Shown here piece after piece: positions 55,671-62,354 of a DNA stretch of 64,000 bases. Position 1 is the first letter of the stretch, and each line of letters opens with the position of its first letter. The notes beneath the pieces were generated by a model. It saw only the letters and a list, made by a program, of their open reading frames with translations, was not told where the DNA came from and did no database searches. The DNA is from a virus. The DNA is taken from IMG/VR virus record IMGVR_UViG_3300021962_000068, positions 16,738-80,737 of that record, one strand, 5' to 3'. The translations under genes and the position numbers were made by a program.

Positions 55671-58600
55671 TTATATTTGTGTAGTTACAGCAATAACATC
55701 CCAGGTAACGTTGGCAGCATTATAAATTGCACCAACATATGTTCTTTTACCGGTAGTTGTTACTGCAGGTAAAGAAACTCCAATGGGGGTAAAAATAGCA
55801 TTCCAAGTTATAGCTCGTGATGTATTATTATCTAAGATTCGGAAAAGTAATCTATTTCCGTCTGCAGGCGTTCCGATAGGTGCGTTAATTGTTAGTGCAG
55901 CTGCTTGAGCTGTTAAACAATATTGATCATAGGAAGAAATATCAGGGGTAATAGAAGCTACAGAAGTTGTGGTAAAAACACGAGGATTGATACGAGTTTC
56001 TGTAATTCCACCTGTTGCCACTAGTGAGCCGCTAATATCTACTTTATTAGCCGTTGGGATAGTTGTATCACTTTCTCCATAACCGACTCTAATACCCGAT
56101 GCTACGGTAAGTAAACCGCTGGTTGATAATGCCATAGCACCTTGCGATGGTGCGTGAGCGTTATCTCCCCACCAAAATCCACGAGTATTAGTATTACTAT
56201 TCTGAAAAGTTACCGCCCAGTCATTGAGACCACCATACGTTACTCCGCTCTGAAAGCCCATACCATAAGTAACCTGATCACTATATACAGAATACTTAAC
56301 ACGCTGAGAAGAGGTATCAGTTTTTATATTTCCACCACCAACAGTTATATCACCTGTAGTAGTTAAGTCTACAAATGTTGGAGAGCTAGATGTTAAAACT
56401 GCTTGGTTTAGATAACTATCAAACTGATTGCCGTCCCATAAATCAGCATCTAGTCCGGTACCTGCACCATCATTACCAGTATGCCATATATTACCGTTTG
56501 TACCCCCTAGTGTATATGTTCCAATTAATGTAGCTCCACTATCTGTGCTAATTCCAAAATACATCATAGGTTTTGGATTACTTGATGTAGATACAGAAGT
56601 CATGTAGTTTCCAGCACTACCAGCATGAAACGTCATGTACTGTGATGCGTCTCTACCAAATTTGATTCGGGGGTTTGTAGTAGGTAGATTACTATTAAGT
56701 GACGCTACAAGAACACCATTATTAGTTATTGTACCAGTAAAACTACCATCAACATCACTTCTTAAAAAGCTAGAAGAATCAATACCATCTAGTAAGTCAG
56801 CATCTAATCCCGAACCAGTACCATCATTACCAGCGTGCCAGATTACATTACCACCACCTGTTAAGTCTGCTGAGGTCGACCAATAAGGGTTTCCAGTAGT
56901 ACCAACACCAAACCATCTTTCATGAACGCCTTCTACATTAAAAGACATTCCAACCTGATTTGAAGTTGCTCCTGTTCTACTAATTCTTAGTTGTGAAGCA
57001 TCATTTAGGTTTCTAATTTCTAAATCACCGGTTATTATATCACCAGCTTTATTGACGGGGGTATAGCCTAGTCTAGAAACAATATCTGTATAATAACTTC
57101 CATGTTCTCCATCTAGTAAATCAGCGTCTAATCCCGAACCAGTACCATCATTACCAGCGTGCCAAAGAGTATTACCTTCATAAGTAGGGCTACCAGTATT
57201 TGGTATAACAAGTTTGTCAGTTAAGGTACCCGAATTAGATGTTCTAAATATCAAACGCCCATTTCCAAGGGTGTGTGAAGCACTAGGGTCTTGAGCAGAA
57301 ATTTCAGCAAGTGTATAAGGACTACTTGTTTCATTTCTAAATTGCACCATTGAAATATTTGAGCTACTACTAGCTGTCCTTGCACCACCAATTTTAACTA
57401 ATGCATCTGCACCTGAACCGGTCGTGCTCAGTACTCCAAGCGTAGGGCTACCAGGTTTAGATATTGTTAAATCACCGGTCATTGTATCACCGGATTTGGA
57501 AACTTTAGTAGCTATACTATTAGTAACTGTTGTAGCAAAGTTAGCGTCATCACCTAATGCTGCTGCTAGTTCGTTTAGTGTGTCTAGTGTACTAGGTGCT
57601 GTATCTACTAAGTTAGCAACAGCTGTTTGTACAAACGCTGTTGTAGCTACTGCTGAGCCACTGATATATAATGAGCTGGCATTTAAACTACCATTAACGT
57701 CTAGTGTATAAGCAGGTGAAGCAGTTCCAATACCAACATTTCCTGATCCATCAATAGTCAATCGCACTGTATCATTTGTAGCAACATGATACGGTATATT
57801 AGTGCGGGTGCCCATAACAAATCTTGAAGCAGGAAACGATGACTTTGTGAAAAATGCCGCAGTGTTTGCTTGCGGTAAACCAAAAATAGTTCCGGTATGA
57901 TTTGATCCATACATGCCAAACGATACGTGGCCAGCATCTGCTCTAACTTCAAGTTCAGCACCAACGCCATTTCCTGTAATCGTAGAAGTATTTTGTACAA
58001 CTGCTCTAATATATGTATTAGTATTATCTGTGCTTAAAACGTGTAGCTTTTCAGTGGGCGAGCTAGTACCAATACCTACGTTACCAGCGGAGTCAATGCG
58101 AAGGCGCTCACTACCATTAACAGAAAACGCCATGTAATCGGAAGTGTGATCATAAGTGATTTGCCCCGAACTTGCCGCCGTATCACTAAACAGAATCTTT
58201 TGATTTGATGTAGTCACACCAAGAAACTGCATTCCCATATTTGTTTCGGTACTTTCTATTACAAATTCACCATGGGTTGTAGATGGGCTTGCTCCAGTTG
58301 CTGGCGAATTCCTGACCCGTAAAACTGTTCCTGCAATTTTGTATAAATCTAAAAGGTAATTAGGTATTAAACCAATACCAACATTACCACCACTATCAAT
58401 CCGCATCCGCTCAGTCGGACTTGATGCACCGTCTGGAGTTGTTGAGAACACCAAGCGGCCCGGCATGTCGTTGGTTCCTGGAGTGCCGTCTACTGCTGCG
58501 TAGATCAGAGCGGCATCGACAAAAGACGTACCGTCATGTCCTTGGAAATCAAGTCTGCCTAAATAATCACCTGAGACAACCGAAGTCGGTGCAGCTTCTG

Positions 58601-59030
58601 TTCCACGGGTGCGTTTCAGAGCAAGGCTTGAGGTATATCGTGCCGTTGTTGAGTTTGCGCCAAGTGCGGCAAAAGATGCTACCGTACTACCAGAAGCTGA
58701 GATTTTTGCGACCACGCCGCCGTTATCGTTGGCGGTGCTTAGGGCCGTTGTAGAACCGGCAATTACCGCTCCACTCGCATCAATCACAAACGGCGTAGCA
58801 TCAGGATTCGCTGAATCCTCGACTACTAGTGCATTGCCAGTACCAGTCTGAGTTATGCGTAAGGCATCACTAGACGAGTTTAGGCTGACTACAAATGGAT
58901 CTGTAATCGCTTGTGGAGAGGTAATAATAGGCGAAACTAAAGTTTTATTTGTTAGAGTTTCTGTGCCGGCTAAAGTTGCGGCAAGTGGTGCCTTGTCGGC
59001 AGCGTCTCTGGATTTAGTCATATTATGCAT
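55671..59030 (-). CDS. Large tail fibre protein
   Basis: This 1119-residue fibre is the first gene of the leftward virion operon. It carries units shared with the giant fibre at 15131-20848 (LRITQTGTGNALVVEDSANP and DGTPGTNDMPGRLVFSTT) and at least three WHAGNDGTGSGLDADLLDG units. The C terminus (QAAALTINAPIG, then NRLLFRILDNNTSRAITWN and YVGAIYNAANVTWDVIAV) is a common phage fibre terminal domain. DNA around 58400-58860 looks richer in GC than the rest of the gene, suggesting exchange with other fibre genes. Confidence 0.88.
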   Translation of the reverse strand: MHNMTKSRDAADKAPLAATLAGTETLTNKTLVSPIITSPQAITDPFVVSLNSSSDALRITQTGTGNALVVEDSANPDATPFVIDASGAVIAGSTTALSTANDNGGVVAKISASGSTVASFAALGANSTTARYTSSLALKRTRGTEAAPTSVVSGDYLGRLDFQGHDGTSFVDAALIYAAVDGTPGTNDMPGRLVFSTTPDGASSPTERMRIDSGGNVGIGLIPNYLLDLYKIAGTVLRVRNSPATGASPSTTHGEFVIESTETNMGMQFLGVTTSNQKILFSDTAASSGQITYDHTSDYMAFSVNGSERLRIDSAGNVGIGTSSPTEKLHVLSTDNTNTYIRAVVQNTSTITGNGVGAELEVRADAGHVSFGMYGSNHTGTIFGLPQANTAAFFTKSSFPASRFVMGTRTNIPYHVATNDTVRLTIDGSGNVGIGTASPAYTLDVNGSLNASSLYISGSAVATTAFVQTAVANLVDTAPSTLDTLNELAAALGDDANFATTVTNSIATKVSKSGDTMTGDLTISKPGSPTLGVLSTTGSGADALVKIGGARTASSSSNISMVQFRNETSSPYTLAEISAQDPSASHTLGNGRLIFRTSNSGTLTDKLVIPNTGSPTYEGNTLWHAGNDGTGSGLDADLLDGEHGSYYTDIVSRLGYTPVNKAGDIITGDLEIRNLNDASQLRISRTGATSNQVGMSFNVEGVHERWFGVGTTGNPYWSTSADLTGGGNVIWHAGNDGTGSGLDADLLDGIDSSSFLRSDVDGSFTGTITNNGVLVASLNSNLPTTNPRIKFGRDASQYMTFHAGSAGNYMTSVSTSSNPKPMMYFGISTDSGATLIGTYTLGGTNGNIWHTGNDGAGTGLDADLWDGNQFDSYLNQAVLTSSSPTFVDLTTTGDITVGGGNIKTDTSSQRVKYSVYSDQVTYGMGFQSGVTYGGLNDWAVTFQNSNTNTRGFWWGDNAHAPSQGAMALSTSGLLTVASGIRVGYGESDTTIPTANKVDISGSLVATGGITETRINPRVFTTTSVASITPDISSYDQYCLTAQAAALTINAPIGTPADGNRLLFRILDNNTSRAITWNAIFTPIGVSLPAVTTTGKRTYVGAIYNAANVTWDVIAVTTQI

Positions 59031-59053
59031 CCATTTTAAAAATGTTTAGTAGT

Positions 59054-59082
59054 ATGATAACACAAGTGACTAAATTTGTAAA
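59054..59082 (-). promoter_or_regulatory. Main leftward promoter of the virion operon
   Basis: On the minus strand TTTACA (59077-59082) and TATCAT (59054-59059) are spaced 17 bp with an extended -10 TGT. The segment ACAAATTTA...CTTGTGTTAT is nearly identical to the tape measure promoter. It starts transcription of the first fibre gene. A second, weaker leftward match (TTGACA 59213-59218, GACAAT 59189-59194, 18 bp spacing) lies further upstream. Confidence 0.82.
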
Positions 59083-59286
59083 GAGTCAAAATTTTTTAGG
59101 TGATAAACGGTGCTTGGCATACAAAATGGTTCTGAAAAAATGCCCAAAGTTGCGCGTGTGGGTGGGCCCCCAGGCGTGTCAATTTTCTATTGTCTCATAA
59201 CCGCCCTGTCCGTGTCAAGGGCCTAGTTCCACTGTGCGGAAATAGGTATTAACTATACCAAACCGATAACCGATGAAAAAATACAA
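59083..59286. promoter_or_regulatory. Divergent control region between virion and early operons
   Basis: This non-coding stretch holds a GC-rich block (59155-59178), two leftward TTGACA elements seen as GTGTCAA (59173-59182 and 59211-59221) and a TTCC-N7-GGAA palindrome (59227-59241, TTCCACTGTGCGGAA). It is the first copy of the cassette repeated through the early region, lacking the clear stem-loop. Confidence 0.6.
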
Positions 59287-59315
59287 TTGGCAAAGCAATC
59301 TGAATCATGTATAAT
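59287..59315 (+). promoter_or_regulatory. Rightward early promoter
   Basis: TTGGCA (59287-59292) and TATAAT (59310-59315) are spaced 17 bp. It drives the first regulator-like gene, which has an AGGAGA ribosome-binding site ahead of its ATG. Confidence 0.85.
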
Positions 59316-59358
59316 ATCTTTATTGTTCAACGATGCAAACACATAGGAGATCGCATCA

Positions 59359-59678
59359 TGGCCGATAAAGCTGTCAACTACACTTTCGAGCAAACCCAAC
59401 AAGTTATCACCAGCTATAAAGCAGGCGTTCCGGTTGCTGAGATTGCTGCTGCAATGGGCAAGACTGCCCGCTCGATTATTGCAAAACTCTCGCGTGAGGG
59501 AGTTTACCAGAAAAAAGAATACGTCAGCAAGACTGGCGAGCGTCCGGTTAAAAAAGACGTTCAAGCTGATGAGCTTGCTGCACTGTTCGATTTGACGGAA
59601 GCGGAAGCTGATTCGCTCACTAAGGCGAACAAAACTGCGCTTGCGAAAATCCTTGCAAAATCTCGTGCACTAGCGTAA
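59359..59678 (+). CDS. Small helix-turn-helix-like DNA-binding protein (paralogue 1)
   Basis: This 106-residue protein begins with VNYTFEQTQQVITSYKAGV followed by VAEIAAAMGKTARSIIAKLSRE, which reads as a tri-helical Myb/GcrA-like helix-turn-helix with the recognition helix around KTARSIIAKLSREG. A basic VYQKKEYVSKTGERPVKKD linker and a C-terminal helical domain ending in a TKANKTALAKIL segment follow. The gene at 62522 encodes a close paralogue. It is first in the early region, so an early regulator or host-takeover role is likely. Small proteins with this core occur in many phages without known function. Confidence 0.75.
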
Positions 59679-59689
59679 CATTATGTTTC

Positions 59690-59703
59690 GGGGCTTCGGC
59701 CCC
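59690..59703 (+). other. UUCG-capped intercistronic stem-loop
   Basis: GGGGC-TTCG-GCCCC lies between the stop of the first regulator-like gene and the next ribosome-binding site. No T-run follows, so it probably stabilises or processes the mRNA rather than ending it. Confidence 0.7.
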
Positions 59704-59722
59704 ACTTACTGGAGAAGATACT

Positions 59723-60019
59723 ATGACTGATGCAATGATCCGTGACCTGCAAACTGAACTATGGGATTTTTACAAAGATGTTCACGGCATTCGTCCTCGC
59801 CATTGGACAACTGCCGAATGGGCATCGCTGGATTTCCTGATAGAACAGCGCGCTGTACTGTGCAACATTGTAAACAACATGAGCCCGGAACAAAGGGTTG
59901 AGGAAGGCTGGTATGATAACTACGACGACAGCATGGACGGCGACCATGACTCTGCTCTGGCATCTGCTGGATGGGGCACAGATGAGGATTATGGGCATTT
60001 TGATGACGTAGACTTCTAA
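59723..60019 (+). CDS. Conserved acidic phage protein
   Basis: This 98-residue protein starts with the phrase LQTELWDFYKDVHGIRPRHW and WASLDFL, which I recall from many small uncharacterised phage proteins, and ends in an acidic tail (DNYDDSMDGDHDSA and DEDYGHFDDVDF). GGAGAA precedes the ATG at good spacing. The acidic tail could mimic DNA or bind a basic partner, but this is speculation. It is probably co-transcribed with the regulator-like gene. Confidence 0.75.
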   Translation: MTDAMIRDLQTELWDFYKDVHGIRPRHWTTAEWASLDFLIEQRAVLCNIVNNMSPEQRVEEGWYDNYDDSMDGDHDSALASAGWGTDEDYGHFDDVDF

Positions 60020-60029
60020 GGTTGTCAAG

Positions 60030-60053
60030 CCCTGTTGCTTTTTTGCAACAGGG
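60030..60053. repeat. Cassette stem-loop with T6 loop (copy II)
   Basis: CCCTGTTGC and GCAACAGGG form a perfect 9-bp stem around TTTTTT. It is followed by GGCGCC and the leftward promoter, whose predicted start (~60055) lies at the foot of this stem. There is no T-run on the plus side, so it is not a normal rightward terminator. Confidence 0.8.
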
Positions 60054-60061
60054 CGGCGCCA

Positions 60062-60091
60062 ATTATACCATGTATAATTTGGCCGTGTCAA
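60062..60091 (-). promoter_or_regulatory. Cassette leftward promoter (copy II)
   Basis: On the minus strand TTGACA (60086-60091) and TATAAT (60062-60067) are both perfect, spaced 18 bp, with an extended -10 TGG. The -10 lies in an AATTATAC/GTATAATT palindrome. Transcription would run into the 3' end of the upstream gene on the antisense strand. Confidence 0.7.
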
Positions 60092-60099
60092 GGGGGTCT

Positions 60100-60114
60100 T
60101 TCCATCTACTGGAA
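60100..60114. repeat. TTCC-N7-GGAA palindrome (operator-like)
   Basis: TTCCATCTACTGGAA is one of five such 15-bp elements in the early intergenic regions. It is followed by one copy of the 12-mer GTTGTTTTTTCG (60118-60129). Confidence 0.6.
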
Positions 60115-60147
60115 CGTGTTGTTTTTTCGTCTAAGCCTTTTGGCCTA

Positions 60148-60176
60148 TTGACATTCTGTTAGAACAGGCTCATACT
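60148..60176 (+). promoter_or_regulatory. Rightward early promoter for metallopeptidase operon
   Basis: TTGACA (60148-60153) and CATACT (60171-60176) are 17 bp apart. The predicted start near 60183 leaves a ~66-base leader that can fold (AGCAG/CTGCT hairpin at 60199-60213 and GGTTGA/TCGACC closing pairing at 60186-60191 and 60229-60234). Confidence 0.65.
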
Positions 60177-60248
60177 ACACACATAGGTTGAGAACTGGAG
60201 CAGATGTCCTGCTAGATTGAACTGAAGATCGACCACCAACCAAACACT

Positions 60249-60659
60249 ATGACAAGCAAATTCAAAAACGTATCAGATGCTAGATTTGCAAAGGCGCTCG
60301 CGTTCTACTTGCAAATCCTGAATCTTGGCAATCGCGTATCGATTGAAATTCTGCCGAAAAACTTACGGCGCGGTCCGGTTGAATCACGCGCTTGGGGCTG
60401 GTGTACTCAGGAAGATCCGCTAACGTATACTGTCGAGATCGATCGCGCACTCGCTCCGCGTAACGTCCTCAAGGTTTTAGCACATGAGCTGGTTCATGTC
60501 AAGCAATACTTTACAGGACGTATGCAAGAGCACGAAGATTCTGTTTATTGGCTAGGCGAGATTTGCGAGCTAGACTATGATGAACAGCCTTGGGAAATCG
60601 AAGCGGCTGCAATGGAATCGGTTATGTATGAAGCATTTTTAGCATGGGAAACAAAATGA
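60249..60659 (+). CDS. HExxH zinc metallopeptidase (zincin)
   Basis: This 136-residue protein has the zinc-protease motif AHELVHVKQ (H79, E80, H83) and a downstream glutamate cluster PWEIEAAAM (E116/E118) that could be the third ligand, as in gluzincins. The N-terminal region has no signal peptide, so it acts in the cytoplasm. The target is unknown; small phage zincins may cleave host regulators. The start lacks a clear ribosome-binding site after a structured leader. It is the first of five genes coupled by ATGA overlaps. Confidence 0.75.
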   Translation: MTSKFKNVSDARFAKALAFYLQILNLGNRVSIEILPKNLRRGPVESRAWGWCTQEDPLTYTVEIDRALAPRNVLKVLAHELVHVKQYFTGRMQEHEDSVYWLGEICELDYDEQPWEIEAAAMESVMYEAFLAWETK

Positions 60660-60745
60660 AAATAGATGTTGACAAGATCGTTGGTTATGGTATGATGTTG
60701 TGTATCGGATGTTTGATTGCACTACTCTATACAGGCACAATATGA
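60656..60745 (+). CDS. Tiny membrane peptide
   Basis: This 29-residue ORF starts with an ATG overlapping the upstream stop (ATGA) and stops with TGA overlapping the next start. The sequence MKIDVDKIVGYG is followed by a hydrophobic stretch MMLCIGCLIALLY, so it would be a one-pass membrane peptide. It also contains a TTGACA-16-TATGAT promoter (60669-60696). Position and coupling support expression; function unknown. Confidence 0.55.
   Translation: MKIDVDKIVGYGMMLCIGCLIALLYTGTI
60669..60696 (+). promoter_or_regulatory. Internal rightward promoter
   Basis: TTGACA (60669-60674) and TATGAT (60691-60696) are spaced 16 bp with extended -10 TGG. It lies inside the tiny upstream ORF and would transcribe the membrane-protein gene at 60742 and those after it. 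Confidence 0.65.
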
Positions 60746-60954
60746 AAACACTATCTTGGCTCGGAACTGTTGCAAGCGTGATTGGTTCGTTTGTTGTCGC
60801 GCTGGGCGCGATGCTGGCAGGGTATAGCTTGTTTATCATCGGTTCCGTGTCCTGGCTGATTGTCGCCACAAAACGCAGGGATTTGTCCCTTGCCGTTCTG
60901 AACGGATTTTTCTTTGCTGCTAACATTATCGGACTGTCAAGGGCAATATTATGA
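60742..60954 (+). CDS. Small membrane protein
   Basis: The ATG at 60742 gives 70 residues and was chosen over an earlier in-frame start at 60700 because it forms an ATGA overlap with the previous ORF. Two or three hydrophobic segments are visible (SVIGSFVVALGAMLAGYSLF, then GSVSWLIVAT and LNGFFFAANIIGL) separated by a KRRD turn. It would span the inner membrane. It might alter host membrane transport or superinfection, but nothing in the sequence shows which. Confidence 0.65.
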   Translation: MKTLSWLGTVASVIGSFVVALGAMLAGYSLFIIGSVSWLIVATKRRDLSLAVLNGFFFAANIIGLSRAIL

Positions 60955-61043
60955 AAGACTATGAATTTGATATGACACTAAACAATTATTGTTTTAGACT
61001 TGGGTTTTTCGTTATAACTTACTTTTTTGTGGCGGCAATATGA
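60951..61043 (+). CDS. Tiny hydrophobic peptide
   Basis: This 30-residue ORF (MKDYEFDMTLNNYC, then FRLGFFVITYFFVAAI) overlaps both neighbours by ATGA. The N-terminal half is acidic and the C-terminal half would form one membrane helix. Confidence rests on the unbroken coupling pattern rather than on homology. Confidence 0.5.
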   Translation: MKDYEFDMTLNNYCFRLGFFVITYFFVAAI

Positions 61044-61201
61044 AATACTATATTATTAATATGCTAACATATTCGGCATGGTGGGCCAGCGCAGGCGAAG
61101 CGCGATTATATGCGGCATTTGCCTTACGTCACGAAATGCCATATTTGGTTACTACTGGCCCGGACTCGGCTATGATGATTTCACCTGATGAAATTGCGTA
61201 A
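61040..61201 (+). CDS. Small hypothetical protein closing the coupled chain
   Basis: This 53-residue protein (MKYYIINMLTYSAWW, then AGEARLYAAFALRHEM and PDSAMMISPDEIA) starts in an ATGA overlap and ends seven bases before the third cassette stem-loop. The GEARLYAAFALRHE and PDSAMMI phrases look like an amphipathic helix and a strand. Function unknown. It is the last of the five-gene ATGA chain. Confidence 0.6.
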   Translation: MKYYIINMLTYSAWWASAGEARLYAAFALRHEMPYLVTTGPDSAMMISPDEIA

Positions 61202-61207
61202 TTAAAA

Positions 61208-61231
61208 GACCGTTGTTTTTTCGCAACGGTC
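61208..61231. repeat. Cassette stem-loop with T6 loop (copy III)
   Basis: GACCGTTG and CAACGGTC form an 8-bp stem around TTTTTTCG. On the minus strand the stem is followed by TTTTAATT, so this copy could terminate a leftward transcript. The 12-mer GTTGTTTTTTCG at 61212-61223 is shared with 60118-60129 and 61297-61308. Confidence 0.75.
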
Positions 61232-61240
61232 GCGGCGCCA

Positions 61241-61270
61241 ATTTTATCATTAAAATTGCGGCCGTGTCAA
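61241..61270 (-). promoter_or_regulatory. Cassette leftward promoter (copy III)
   Basis: On the minus strand TTGACA (61265-61270) and TAAAAT (61241-61246) are spaced 18 bp with extended -10 TGA. Its predicted start near 61234 lies at the foot of the stem-loop, as in copies II and IV. Confidence 0.6.
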
Positions 61271-61292
61271 GAAAAAAATTGTAACAATTTGT

Positions 61293-61365
61293 AACTGTTG
61301 TTTTTTCGCACAGTTCCACTAGGCGGAATTTAGGGGTTGACAGTAGCGCACAATTAGATCATACT
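61293..61365 (+). promoter_or_regulatory. Operator-like region and rightward promoter (copy III)
   Basis: A second T6-loop stem (AACTGT/ACAGTT, 61293-61315) overlaps a TTCC-N7-GGAA palindrome (61314-61328). TTGACA follows at 61337-61342 and CATACT at 61360-61365 (17 bp). The 28 bases 61314-61341 recur exactly at 62439-62466. The ATG at 61372 falls at the predicted start, so that mRNA may be leaderless. Confidence 0.65.
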
Positions 61366-61371
61366 AACAAC

Positions 61372-61488
61372 ATGAAATTCACAGCAAAACAACACCGAAA
61401 ATTTCAAGCCTGGGCTCGGGCTAGGGGCTTGACATTCGCAACCATTGCAGAATATAATTCTGCTATAGCAACATTTTTTGAGGTTTGA
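61372..61488 (+). CDS. Small ORF, possibly leaderless
   Basis: This 38-residue basic ORF (MKFTAKQHRKFQAWARARGL, then TFATIAEYNSAIATFFEV) has its ATG exactly where the promoter predicts the transcript start. It also contains a complete promoter for the following gene, so it could be incidental coding inside a control region. The KQHRKFQAWARARGLT helix pattern is compatible with a small nucleic-acid-binding peptide. Low confidence. Confidence 0.4.
   Translation: MKFTAKQHRKFQAWARARGLTFATIAEYNSAIATFFEV
61429..61458 (+). promoter_or_regulatory. Perfect-hexamer promoter for the HAD phosphatase gene
   Basis: TTGACA (61429-61434) and TATAAT (61453-61458) are spaced 18 bp. The predicted start near 61465 leads into a leader with GAGG ahead of the ATG at 61492. 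Confidence 0.8.
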
Positions 61489-61491
61489 GCA

Positions 61492-61965
61492 ATGCAAATT
61501 AAGCGTGTTTCGATTTATGACATGGACGGCACGATTGTCGATAGCTTGCACAGGTATCGCACAATCGTTGACGATAATGGCGAACGAATCGACCTAGAAT
61601 ATTGGCGCGAGAATGAATATCGCGCAATGCAAGATAGCTTGCTGCCAATGGCAGAACAATATAAACGCGATATTCAAGATTCAGAATGTTATGTTATTAT
61701 TGCAACTGCTAGGGTTATGAATGAGCCCGATTGGGAATTTGTCGAGCGTAATTTAGGATTGCCTGATTACTTTATATCCCGTCCAAAAGATTCTAATATC
61801 TCAGGCAAAACTCTCAAGATTAATGGTTTGGCAAAATTCTTTAACTTGGTTAATTTCAAGGATGCCGAATTTACATTCTATGAGGATAATATCCAATATC
61901 TCAAAGCGGTTTGCGATAGGTTTAATATTCGAGGCGTATATGTTCCAAGCAAGCAAGGCCATTAA
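61492..61965 (+). CDS. HAD-superfamily phosphatase
   Basis: This 157-residue protein carries the HAD motif I DMDGT (nucleophile D10, acid D12), motif II in IIATAR with a threonine, a motif III lysine in the GKTLKI segment and motif IV YEDN. The small size and short cap suggest a nucleotidase or the phosphatase type found in polynucleotide kinases, but no kinase domain is present. It would act in nucleotide or RNA-end metabolism. It has its own promoter, and a small ORF overlaps its end. Confidence 0.85.
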   Translation: MQIKRVSIYDMDGTIVDSLHRYRTIVDDNGERIDLEYWRENEYRAMQDSLLPMAEQYKRDIQDSECYVIIATARVMNEPDWEFVERNLGLPDYFISRPKDSNISGKTLKINGLAKFFNLVNFKDAEFTFYEDNIQYLKAVCDRFNIRGVYVPSKQGH

Positions 61966-62074
61966 AACTGGCAGGGTTATTATCTTGTGTCTTTATTTAT
62001 TATCTAATAAAAAGCTAGAAGATAATATCGAACCTTATTCGAAATGGGAGCGTGATATATGGGTCACAGCATAA
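61940..62074 (+). CDS. Small overlapping ORF
   Basis: This 44-residue ORF (MFQASKAIKTGRVIILCLYL, then LSNKKLEDNIEPYSKW) overlaps the end of the phosphatase gene by 26 bases and the start of the PQ-loop gene by 16. It fills an otherwise empty 93-base gap and has one hydrophobic stretch. It may link translation of the two neighbours. No ribosome-binding site is obvious. Confidence 0.4.
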   Translation: MFQASKAIKTGRVIILCLYLLSNKKLEDNIEPYSKWERDIWVTA

Positions 62075-62313
62075 TTGGTTATATTGGTGGATTTTTATTG
62101 GCCGTTTGCGGATTACCGCAAGCAATAGAATGTGCGCGTACTGGTCACGCAAACGGCTTAAATTGGATGTTTTTGCTGGCTTGGTTTTTTGGCGAGGTTT
62201 TTATGTTCGCTTATGTTATCCAATCCGGTGATATTCCACTAATAATGAATATCACTTTTAACTTGATACTGGTTATTATTATCTTGCGATATAAAATGCA
62301 TCCACGCGAATAA
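62059..62313 (+). CDS. PQ-loop (semiSWEET-like) small membrane protein
   Basis: This 84-residue protein has three hydrophobic helices. The first ends with the PQ-loop signature AVCGLPQAIECART, the second is GLNWMFLLAWFFGEVFMFAYV, and a third runs near the C terminus (NITFNLILVIIIL). Length, helix number and PQ motif match single-repeat semiSWEET transporters or MtN3-like proteins, which dimerise to pass small sugars or other solutes. GGGAG lies upstream of the ATG. A transporter-like protein is unusual in a phage early region. Confidence 0.75.
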   Translation: MGHSIIGYIGGFLLAVCGLPQAIECARTGHANGLNWMFLLAWFFGEVFMFAYVIQSGDIPLIMNITFNLILVIIILRYKMHPRE

Positions 62314-62321
62314 TATAAATT

Positions 62322-62348
62322 GAATATGCCTATTTTTTAGGCATATTC
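62322..62348. repeat. Cassette stem-loop (copy IV)
   Basis: GAATATGCCTA and TAGGCATATTC form a perfect 11-bp stem around TTTTT. The foot at 62348 coincides with the predicted start of the adjacent leftward promoter. Confidence 0.8.
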
Positions 62349-62354
62349 GCGCCA

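Noticed and set aside
59126-59200. 24-residue rightward ORF in the divergent control region
   Set aside because: No ribosome-binding site, lies upstream of the early promoter and overlaps repeated control elements.
59155-59221. GC-rich block as a cos or packaging site
   Set aside because: It is ~8 kb from the small terminase gene and shows no end-like feature; it cannot be supported from sequence alone.
60186-60248. tRNA-like look of the leader (stems, CCA-like ending)
   Set aside because: There is no anticodon arm or T-loop consensus and the outer pairing is short with a wobble; better described as a structured leader.
60639-61551. Leftward ORFs of 65-95 codons opposite the early genes as products of the leftward promoters
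   Set aside because: They lie opposite real rightward genes, lack ribosome-binding sites and look like frame shadows.
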